Positions 18,125-30,100 of a stretch of DNA of 36,190 bases are shown here, one piece after another (within the stretch, counting starts at the first letter, position 1; every line of letters starts with the position of its first letter). This DNA comes from Plakobranchus ocellatus. Its lineage: Eukaryota > Mollusca > Gastropoda > Plakobranchidae. Made by a program: the position numbers and the translations under genes. The DNA lies in assembly GCA_019648995.1 (NCBI GenBank), contig BLXT01005922.1, forward strand, positions 773,716 to 809,905, given 5' to 3'. The notes under the pieces were generated by a model, which worked only from the letters and a program-made list of their open reading frames with translations, made no database searches and had not been told where the DNA came from.

Positions 18125-21100
18125 GTGAGTGCCTCAAATTAGTATTGTTCCTTTACTAACTAGAGAGCCTAACTAAAGTAGATCAAAACTATACTCAATT
18201 TGAACTAGATCTAGATCTTTATAAATTCTAAGGTATATTCTTTTACTCATGCGTTTTATTTGGCGTTTACTATAATTAATTAACGGCCCGTTAATTGACA
18301 CTCTGTAGCAATTAATACGTATAGCATAATAGCTTTTAAAAATAGCCTAATGTTCAGAAGTTCTGTATTAGATTATTTTTTGTGTTCTACTTCCGAATCT
18401 TAACTTACTTACTGTCAAAGCATTTTACAACTTAAGCACCTTTATCCACCAAGCAATCAAGGAACACATTGATTTTTAATGCATGCAGGGGTATGTAGCT
18501 GGCTTCTGATTTTAAGGCAATTAATAATTCTATATCAATTAAAGAAACGAAGTGTCCATTCCCAACTGCTGTTGTGAATAGTTGATTTTGCCTATTCGCA
18601 ACCTTTATTTTCTATTATACTTGACCTCAAAATTTTATAAAGGCCTAGTTACATGAACTGTCTGATTTGGGCCTTCTTCCGGAATTTACTTCGCTAGCCA
18701 TGGAAGCAAGATACTCCTATTTAATTTAATTTTTGCCTTCTAGCCAAGATCTTATTGCAGGAAATATTGATCATGAAGACCTGGTGGTAGGAGCCAAGTT
18801 TTAATCATACTTTGCTTTTAAAGAAGCTCTAGAAATATACCAGAAGGCCTATAACTCGATTTGTAAAACTTCCAACATCCGACCTTCTGTGCAAGCAGTT
18901 CCAGTAAGCTAATGGGTTATCCTCCTCTAGCTCGCTCTCATTTTCTTTCTTTCAGTTCATACTGTCTTCTGCATTTCTCTAAACTCTCTGTCACTGTTGT
19001 TATCATATTAAATTGCTCTTTTCAATTATGTAAATTTTCTATTTTCTAATTGTTAGCATTGATGTGAATTTTTTTTTTGTTATTGTTTTTACTGTAGTGA
19101 TCTCTCTCTCTCACTGTGTTTGTGTATGTGTGTGTGTCTCTATCTCTCTTTTTTCTCCCCTTTCTCTCTCTCTCTCTCTCTTTCTCCCTCCCTCTCCATC
19201 TAGGTAATATCAAGATCCAGGGCTATTTGTAATTTTGTCAAACTCTTGTAATTCTTGATCTATTTATTATTTATAACTGAAGTCTAGACTGGTTTATACA
19301 GATTTGAATGCATAGCACGCCATCATGACTTCTATAGATCTGTGTAGTTTTAAATAAGATCATTGCAAAGAATTCAAAGTTAGCTTCAGATTTGCATTAG
19401 CTTTAGATTCAATATTTTTTATCCAGTATTAGATCTAGATGTGAAGAGAAGTCTTAAGATATGTACCACACTGATATAGAGAAATCATATAATATCTACC
19501 ATACTGATTGCCAGACTGATTAAAAAATCGTGCAACAATATCTGCCATTGGAATTGTTTAAATTGATCTTGGATATATGCTAAATAATTTGACAAATAAA
19601 TGTACAGAAGCATTTTATATTGTTCCTAGAGCAAAAGAAATTGATAGATAAAAAAAAATTCATAATACCAATACTTGAATAATAATAATGACAATCGTAG
19701 TAGTAGTGGTGGTAGTAGTCGTAGTAGTTGCTGTTATTGTTGTAGTAGTTTTTTTTAGTTGTAGGTGTACAGTTAAACAATTAAAGCAATAAAAAGTGCA
19801 AAAAGGGGAATACACCTAACTCTTATTTTACCAGCATTTTTTGAACACATAATAATCTTTAATTTTCACTAGTATTTTTTTCCTTCATTTTCAAGAATTA
19901 TTAAATTTAGAATATCTGATAGTGAGCAGGTTTATTTATTGCTCTGTAAATACCTTGAACAAAATCAGTTTACTTAGGGCCAGACTTCATGGAATTGGTT
20001 ACAAGCCATGTTTCAAGAGCAATTAAAAAAAATCAATTGACCATATTGCATATTTTAAATTATTTGATAGCAAACAGCATTCATATTAATTCCAAGTATC
20101 AGAAGTGGAAAGTCAATGTCTTATTTTAGAGCAACTTGTGCAAAATGCCACAGATATTTGTCTTCGTTAAGATGTAGGGATATCAAACAAAAATTCAATA
20201 GTATAATTAGTCTGTTTTGAAAACTGTAAGGGTTGCATCATCAATATTTTCCCCCCCAAATGTTAATGGATTACCCCGAGCTGGTCTAAAATGCTTTGAA
20301 CAGGGGTATGGATCTAACTTAGGGTTAGCAGTTTGAGTCAGCTATTAATAGTTCCCAACACCAGTTGGGAGTAGGCAGTTTGTACCGGTCTAGACTTCAG
20401 TTAAATTTACTAAAGAGATGTTGGGGACCCAGGAAATTTGTATTATTCCAAACCCCAGTTGGGAACAGGCATAGCCAGTAAAAATAATTGTTGTGAAAAT
20501 CAGTGGGCATATCTGCAGAACACAACAGAGGACTCTGGGCAGAGAGTACTAAATTTACATGTCACATTAACATATGCCTTAAACAAGTCTTAAAGTCAAG
20601 AAAAAAAGAATAAATAAGATGAGTCTATTTTTTGAAAAATTCATAGGCCTAAAATTATAAGAGTAGACAAGGTAGAAAACAAATTTTAGGCCCAAATTAA
20701 AATAATCAATGGATGAGAGAAAACAAAGGTAGTGAGCCAGTGTGTTGCAGAAAGTGTATCAGAATAAGCATCTGAGAAAGAGAGTCAAAAGACAGGGGAA
20801 GAAAAGGAAAGATAGCAGAGAAAATGGGAGGTGGAGGAGGACAAATTTTTACTAATAAACAAATTTTACTTTCATGTGTTTTTGTGTTTAAAAATTGCCG
20901 GTCTTTGCTTTTCATCTATATTTTAATTGAAACTGTTCTCCGCTCTGCTCATCAAACAGAATTAATTTTTAATGGACCCTAATCTACATGTATATCTTTG
21001 AGTCATAGAACTCAAAATTGGTAAATAAACACAAAGAGAGCTTAACTCAAAGATTTAGAAAAACAGATTTTGTTCCTAACAACTTAATTTTTATTTGCGC

Positions 21101-24100
21101 AAGTGGACAAAAATGGATAGTATTATAATAGTAAACGTGGTGGACATTAGAAAAAATAAGAGTGAGGGGGCCGAAAGCCATGCACACAGGGCGTTTTCCA
21201 TCTATTCCTTTACAAAATATTGAATGCAATACATGGAAAATCCAGATAAATTACATCTACATTTTATATTAGAGATTTAGAATTTAATGTTGAATGTTTT
21301 TGAGAACCTACATCTTAATGTCAGAGAAGGTTTTGTCTTAGTAGTTTATAATGTGTGAAGGCCTCCACCTTTCTTCCTTTTGTAAAATGAAAATTTCTCT
21401 TATTAGTAGAAAAGCTATAAACCAATTGTGAGAGAACATAAAAGTTGGCTGTCCCATATTGCATAATAACTAAAGTAAAAGTTGCTGTAGTTGTGAATAT
21501 GAAAGGATTTTAGTGGTGAAATAAATCAAAACCTTCAAACTTAGGGCCCCATGTCCCTTCATTTGCCAAGCAAGGATGTGAAATGAAATTCCTCTCCTCT
21601 ATCAACTACCTTTAAATTAATATTATTATTAATGAATTTGCTTTTCAAAAAAGTTTGAAATCAACAATAATATTTTGGAATTCTCCCTGGCGATTGGTCA
21701 GCTGTACTGTAAAAGTGATGTTTCATAATAAGTAAATCTCAGATGCGGATTAACAATGTAACACTAGGAATGTGGGTGTGAAAAAGTTTATGAAGTTAGG
21801 GCCAGTCTATATTAAAAATATAAAACAGAAGGTAATTTGCAATTTTGAGATGAAGGAATGATTATTGTGAAAAATGCTTGATAAATTCTCTAAAGCATAA
21901 GTTATTTATTACTATTTTGCGCTGTGTATGATGTAAAAAATTGTCCACAAATGATGAAACCTGGCAAGAAGAAAAAAGAACCTGCAAGTTTTTCTCACAT
22001 CAAAAGTAATCAACTGCTGATAAAATAACAACGGGCTTTTAGTTTCACTTGATATTTGACAAGTTGTAGAAAATTAAAAATGAATTATTAGTACTCGCCT
22101 TTTTGCATGGTTAAAAATGTGCAGTACGTAACTTGTGATAATTGTAATCAATATTACTTATTTTACTTTTTGTGTTGTGGTTTTTTTTTCCCCTCCAGGT
22201 TCAGATACAGGTCCACAACACATTGTCTTCAAGGGACGATGCAGTAGAATTCATAGAAAAGTTAATGTTTAGGCTTCTCATAACATTGTGCTCAGCTCAG
22301 CCTCATTCCATAGAGGATGTGGACGATCGGATCAGCAAGACTTTTCCAGACCCTATTGATAAGTGGGCCATTCGAGATGCCCAGCTGGCAGTTAAAGATG
22401 GCAAGAAAAACAACATCCTTTTGCCTGTGGACAAAATTCAGCCTTTGCTCAAGGTAAAACTCTTCCTTGTAAGACAAAAGAGCTTTCATCTCAAAAAAAA
22501 GAGCGCTGAATAGTAGCATCTTTTGAAAAGAGATTAATTCACTTTAGAGGTCCTTTCAAAAATTATATGAGTTATCCTTATTATTTCATTATTTAGCAGA
22601 CACATTATCATACCCTGTGTTTATATAGTGTTAACCCAACTTCCGTGCGAAGCTGATGGCTTGTGCATGAGGAAAATTGTTGAAAAAATTTTGTGGGTTT
22701 CTTCCCTCCTGGCGTATATAATTGCTATGATCCAAGGCATGTAAGGGACTGGTGAGAAGAGAGAGTCAGCTTTTTGCCATACCTCATTGCTTCTTTATAA
22801 ATTCTAAGTGTTAATAGCTAAGTTCTAGAGTAGAGGGTTAGTGAATGTTATGTGTGTGTTCTTACTGTTAGAATTAGAGCATTCTGGGCAATAGGTAGAT
22901 CTAGAATGCCACCGTTTCTCATTTGGGATACACAAACACGTCATGTCAATGAGCGATGGCATTAAGGCCATGAGTACAAGTTAAAGTTACACATGTTATG
23001 CTGTTGTAATCAAAAGGATACTTTATTACTTGAAAACTTGGAAAATGTTTTACAAATTAACTGGCTCAGTTAGTTCAGTAATGCGAGTCAATGACCTAGG
23101 CTTAGATATAGGTCAAGCTTTGCTCAGCTCAGAGAATAATCCTTTTCAGTACGCACCACCCACAACATTAAAATTCCCTATAGGCGCAATGGGTGGACAC
23201 TCTCCATTCCCTGTGGACACACTAATTTTTGCATGTTTTGAAAATTTGTATAAAATCCTACAAGAATGCGAAACTCTGAGGTAACCGCAGCGGAAATCAG
23301 CGTCCTAAAGGGGTGTAAAACCCTTGCAACCAAATTGGTTATCTGCGTCCCAAAAGGTTGCATTTTGTTCATAATTGGAAAGGGGGTCGGCATCCTGAAA
23401 AGGTTAACAATATGCTACAACTTCGTATTTAGTTGATAGAGATATAAAGAAAAGGAAACAAAATAATTCATTTAAATTAAAAGCAAGTACAATGCCCAAA
23501 TGAAAATATGAGGAAAGGCTGATTAAAGAATATTGAAAGAACAGATTTGGTTGAGAAGGATAAAGCAAGAAGATGACAAAGGAAGAAAATGTCACATTCA
23601 TCTATATATTATTGACCTAGGCCAATAAATAATTGACAGGGTAATCTCAAAAAGTTCACAACTCAGTACATGAAAAATTGACAGGTGGGAACAACATAGA
23701 TGTGTGAAGTTGGGAAAGGGGCCATTTATTTTTTTATTTTAAAGAATATTCTATTGGGGCGGGGAGAAGGAAATTTTTACAATCAGCGATTGAAACAGGG
23801 TCAGCTTTCAAGTTTTTGAGTATTGGGCGTTTTTCTTTTTTGTTTACCCTGTTTGTTCACTTTTTTAGCCTAGTGCAAATGTTATTAGATATGGGAATAC
23901 CTCAGCATCTAATTTTATTTCATGTGGCGCGCTTGGTATTTAGATCTAGATTCAAGGGTTCACTGAGATCTAAATATTGAAAGCAGCACCTTATGTCAAC
24001 ATTTGGATTTTTTTTACTATACCCTCTCTCTCTGTCTCTCCGCCGCTTCCTTTCTTCTGAATCACGTTGCTGTTCCACTGACCCGTTTGTAGAATGGGAC

Positions 24101-27100
24101 ATGTAGCAACTAGTTCGTATAGAACTTTGATGTAAAGATACTGACAAGTAGATCAAATGTAGAGATAAGTGTTAAAATAATGATGATTGCTTTTTTAAGT
24201 GGATGGTTGTCTTTCATCTACGAGTTGGCATAAGTATCTTAAATCATAGGCTATCTTTAAAGGATTGTTCCACGTTTTCTCTGGAATCTTTTTTTCTTCT
24301 TTTCTTGGTTGCTTAATATTTTTAAAAAAATGACCCGTACTGTTCTTTAATATATAGCCAGAATCACACATGCAAATGATCCCTGAACCCTTTTTTTTGT
24401 TTGTTTGTTTTTCCTTCTCTTTTATAACTAGGAGGAGTTGGGTTTCAGAGTGGACTATTCTCTTGCTTTGTATATCGTGGCAGTTTTGGAGTACATAGCA
24501 GCTGATATCTTAAAGGTGAGGCCTCTCAAAACTTCTGAAGAGAAAATGTTAAATTTTTTTAAAAAGTTTTCTTCAGCTCTAAAATTTTAATGGTGTGGGG
24601 CTCATATGTTAATCATAATTGCAATCTGAGTATTTTTAATTTTCTGTGGTTTTGAAGGATTGCTTTAGAAAAATTGAAATGCCCAGTGTCATTACAAATT
24701 AACTACCTCTTGGCGTAGAAATGTTTTGATATAAAATCATCATCATCATCAGGTGCCTTGCTTTACAGCGTTGGCGATCATGGTCCTCCACTTTTTCCTG
24801 TCCTTTGTCGCTTCTATTGCTTCCAACGATTTCCCTGCCTTCAGCCAGTCTGTCAGGCCTTCAATGAGCTTTTCTCGTTGTTTTCCCCTACTGCGTTTTC
24901 CTTCCAACATTCCTGTTGTTACAAGATTCTCCAACTTTTCTCTTCGCATAACATAGTTTCACATTTTGAAATATCTATATGTTGGCAAGCAAAGAGCCTC
25001 TAAAAATCTTTCTGCAGATCTCTGGGATATATGTGCGAAATATTAGACACACAGAGATAACTGCTCAAGATATTCGAGTGGCAATATGTGCAGATCAGGT
25101 ATGTTTTAAATACTTTTATTATTTCTGTTTTAGATTCCTTTATTGTGAGTAGATTAAGATTAAACCATCAAAATAAATTGTATCATGGTCAACCAGCAGA
25201 TGTATTCAGGATGGGGTTCTATGTTTGGTAAGTTGAATCGCATTAATTTAGTATGTTAAGTGCTGCATTATTATCACTGCAGTAATTTTTAGTTGAGCTT
25301 TTCAAACATTAAGTTAATTTTCAATGGGTTTTTTTTTTCTATAATTATCTTCCCATCAATCCCATTTGTGACTTGTCCAGGTGCAAGAGATTTAGGATGA
25401 TATGTTATAAAAAATTCAATCCCTTTTAAAATCTTTTTTAGTTTTTATTTTATTTATTATTGTTCAAGATACAGCAATTTATTGTTAACTGTAATGTTTC
25501 TTTCGTTAAGATTCAATTCAATGTGTGTGTTCTAATTAAATTTGCCAAGCTTTAAAATTTTTGTTTTCTATCAAAATGATAATACTCTCTATTTTAGGTT
25601 CTATATGATATGTTCTTCCAAGAGGAGGATATGTCAGTGGTGGTGGAGGATGAGCCTATCCGCATGGAAAAGATGACTTATGAAGAGATTGTGAAAGCAA
25701 TCATTGTAGATGAAACACAGTACTTACGAGACTTAAATATGATTATTCGAGTCTTTAGAGCTCCCTTTGTTGAGCTTTTTCCAAGGTCAAAGGTAAATTA
25801 CAAAGTCGACTTTAAGTATATCTTTTAAAATTCGCTTAGAGCAATCTACTAAAAGATTATGAACAGCTATTAAAATCAGCTGCATGGATGTTATGAAACA
25901 TTTTTGGTTGTACCTGTAGGTTTTATTTATGTTTGTGTTCAATTTTTCATTTATAACTTTCAATAAGCAAATTTCATTCCAGGCTTTCTGGAATATTTAC
26001 TTGGTCATGACCTTGGATTGTGACACAATTGCAATGAACGTAGAAATGGGGCTTGAATGTAAGCAATGCCAGTTCCTTTCATAGATCTAATTGTCTTCCC
26101 AGTTTATTTTGGCGTTGCATTTAGACCTGAAATAAGTCTTGCAGTGACATAAAAATAATTCTAAAAGCCTAAACTTATTTATTAATAAACATTTGTGAGT
26201 TGTGAGTGGGCAAATGTTTATATTGCCTACTCAAGTTGATCATGGGCTAGATTTGCCATTGCATCCACTATACAGGTTCAGGAAGAAACTGAAATCACTG
26301 GCAAGGCTTTTGTTTTCCTTTCGTGGGTAAAATTTACATCCTGACGATTTTACAAACAATTTTTTTTGTATTAAAGAGAAAATTGAATGCCTTTACGAGT
26401 CGGTATTTCAATTAAAAAAAAAAAATGCTCAAGTTTTGCTTTTATTTCAAAAACTTACGGTGTTTGTTTTTTTTCACTTTTTGTTGCCCTTTCAATACTA
26501 GAGATATATGAGATTAATCAGCATCTATTTATACAAGTGAGTATTTAGGAGCCAGGAGCATATATTGAATGGCACTATCAGTAATTTCAGCATAGTACTT
26601 TTATGTGGCCGACATTTTCATCGCTGTGAATATTGAAAAGGTCTTTTTTTTTTCCTCGCTTGCCATTTTTCTCCAACATGCATAATATAAAATTAAATTG
26701 GAAACTTATTGGAAGGGGCTTTTGATAAATTTTACTCTAATTTAAAATACATCTGTTTTTTTTTAAGAGAATGGTTATTTTGCTTTGAAATTTAAGTTTT
26801 GAGTCGGATTGTGGGATTGGATTGCCTACTTTCAGTCTTTCAGCTTTTTTAAATTTGAAATCCATTTTCCCATAAGTAGTTTCAGAAAAAGAAAAGTCAA
26901 ATCATTAGTTTTAAAAGCTCACTGGGTCTATAATGCAATTCTAAGACTCGGAAGTCTGTACATATTTTAGGTCTAGATCTATGTTGATGTTGTTCGTTTG
27001 ATTTTTCAAGCTCATAGAAAAGCTGTTATTTTGTATCAACAGGATTTAGAAGTGATATTTAGCAATGTTGTGGATATTTATGACTTTACTGCCAAATTAC

Positions 27101-30100
27101 TGAGCTCTGTGGAAGATCAAGTAGAGATGGCACAAGATGAGGTACCGCTTGTAGGTACCTGTTTCACAGATCTTGCAGAGGTAAGGACATGAAGTTCATG
27201 CATAGTCTGATTCAATCTAACTTGAGTTGTGCAGATGCTTAGATCAACATAAGGCCATTGATTTGTTTTTCTATAAAGCCAGTCCTTAACAGGGTAATAT
27301 CAAACTTTCATGCCCTTAGTGCGCTAATGGCAGGGCTCAAACTGTGACAAAAGGGTCCCTGCAGATCTCAGAGCAGATTTGCTATCCACTGTGCCACCGA
27401 TGCCCTAAGACCATTGAAATTGGCATGAATCATCTTCTATGGGTTTTTGGTAAAGACCCAGCAGCCCATCAAGGGCGAAAAAAAATGAAACGAAGATCAT
27501 CAAAATGTTGATCAATCGTAAAAAAGGTAATATCAGTTATAGCCTTTAAAAAGTTAATGAGATTTGTGTTAACCTTCTGCCTTAAGATGAGTATACATGA
27601 GTTCCTTGATCCAGATTATGCTGCCCAATGAGGGCCAAAAAAATGAGGCTGGAATTGTCAAGGTATTGAGTGATGATCAGACTTTTTTGTGTTAAAAGCA
27701 ATAGCAAGTAACAGCCTTTGAAAAGTCAATTAAATTTTTGAATCCTTCATCCATGAGCATTTTCCACATGGAGTTTCCAAATAATAGTTTATTAACTTTT
27801 ACCTGTTTATTTTTAAAAAAATAAAACCAGAATGAAGAACTTCGTGTATATGAACGCTATGTTGAGGACATGATGGCACCCAATGGGAAAGGCCGATTAA
27901 ATGCGCTGCTCATGAGAGCTGATGTGACAGAGTATTTAAAGGTTTGTGGTCTATATATAAGATTAACAACAAAGGCACATTAGATTTTGGATTTTGTATA
28001 CAGAGTCGTTTTCCAGTGCATTCTTAATTAATTATGCTGTCTAATATTTTAGGGTATGTTAAAAAAAAAGCTTGACCCACATTTTTGAGCCGAGTTGAGT
28101 CAAGAAAAGATTATTTAGGTGTGTTTTGCTTTGTACTTTATGGGCTTTAAAAAAAAAATTGCAATGGCTGTAATTCTAAATCTGATTTTTATTTTGAATC
28201 CTTATGGTGTAAATTTTTCTGAAACTTTGCAGAAAGCTGGAAATGGTTTTCAAGAGGCCTTTAAATATGTCTTGCCAAAGTTACTGATGGGTCCTGTCAA
28301 CCACTGCTTACAGTATTTTGAAATGATTAAAGTAAGTTGTGAATACCAAGAGACTTGGCCTTTTAGTGAATGTTTCCATGGGTGAATATGTTTTGCCTTG
28401 AGAACAAACTTGTTTGAATATTGTTAAAGTTTAAGTATTGTTTTAATTTTCCCTTTCTCTGCCCACCTTTTTTTTTAATTGCTTTATTATTGCTGAGTAA
28501 AACATGTACATTATTTTGCATGAAGGTCATTTGAAAAAAATGTGAATTGGCAAAAAGGCAATTTAGACTCCTTACAAACAAAAAGAATGGCTCTCTTCTT
28601 TTATCCTCTTATGATATCTCTTTAATATATTTTCATATATGTTAACAAATCTAATATGTGTAAATGTAAACGGGCAGACAAGCTGCCAAAATTTTTTCAT
28701 TTTTTCAGGGTTATTTTTGGTGTTTTTAAAATAGTATGTAATATATAATAATAGTTTTCAATATATATTGTTTTCATGTAAAAGGCACTGATCATTGCAA
28801 GTCCTAGTGAGGAAGACAGAATATATCTAGAACAGGCAGATGCTCTTCTCCAAGCCCACAAGGCACTTGTAGAAAGACCTCTTGGAAATATCCCAAAAAG
28901 GAAAAATTGGTCAGTGAACTGTTTCTGTTGACCAAGTATGCCTCAAATATTTATCCTTAAGATTTGTTCATTGTCAGTATTCTTAGTTATGTTTTTTTAG
29001 TCATTTTGCTATCTATTCCAAAAAGTTGTGCAAAAAAGAATTTCAATTTTAGGAGCAAATGTCACAGAAACTGACATCAAATGTCACCTGTACTTTGGCT
29101 TCCCCTTTTTTATTATTGCATAAGAAAAAAAATGATCTCTTTACATACAATTTTCCAAGCTATACAGTCATTGACATGTATTTCTTTTCAGGGATTTGTC
29201 ACTAAGAATGCACGCTCAGACAAGGTCTGTAACAGTCCAGAAGATGACAGAGATACAAAAGAGCATTGAGGGATGGGATGGAAAGGATATGTTTCAGATG
29301 TGTAGCGAGTTTATTATGGGTAGGTGATTTCATCTTTTTTTGTTTTCATATGCCGGAAGAGTGGCTCAATTTACAAAAAAAAATTTGATTCTGTTAAAGT
29401 GTTCACAAATATTGACATAATCACTCTTTCTAAAAAATAATAGTTCAAAGAATCAGTTTGGTTTTTTTTTCTTTAGGGAATTCATATTTGACAAACATAT
29501 GGCTAAGTCCACCAGTATTGTTTACAAAAAGTAACATTAATGTCAAATTTTCATTTTATTTTCACATTGATTAAACTACACAGGTCTTAAAGAGCAATAT
29601 TTGATCTTTCATGTAAGTAAGTTTCAGATCTTGATGATTGCTCACAAACTTGTAATTGATGATGCAATAATGTCACTCAAGATCGTGAGGAATGTGACAG
29701 TGATAAACAAGAACTTAAATACAATCAAAGAAACACCTGAAATACAGAAGTACACATAATGTCTGTACTTGATTTATTTCTTAAAAAAAACACCATGAAA
29801 AAAAAATTTCTTAAAAATCAATATTATATGAAATAAGAGCTATAAATCGTGAGGAATGTTACCCTTCATAAATGGACAAAAATTTTCTTTTTTATTTTCT
29901 ATCCCTATTAAAAAAAAATACATTTAATTTACCAAAAGGCATCCTGACAAATAAGACTAGTAGAGAGCAACACATAAAAAGATTTTTAAGGAAAAGAGAA
30001 TGTTTATATGAAAAATATTAAGTTTTTAAAAAAAAATTTGTGAGGAATGTTTCCATGAAACCACGGACAAACATGGTACTAATTCAAGCATTACTTATTT

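Larger units (their letters stand above)
18125..22198 (+). other. SOS intron 1
   Basis: AT-rich intron with CT-rich low complexity (about 19100-19203), GTA/TAA-type triplet repeats (19679-19752) and a dispersed CCAGTTGGGA-containing pair (20350-20377, 20446-20471). No coding exon was recognised. Confidence 0.7.

Noticed and set aside
23920..24156. 78-codon minus-strand frame
   Set aside because: Charged low-complexity product over a CT-rich tract in SOS intron 2; no support.
24753..25003. Plus-strand frames of 67 and 81 codons
   Set aside because: They are antisense to the LINE tail, whose minus-strand frame has the recognisable protein.
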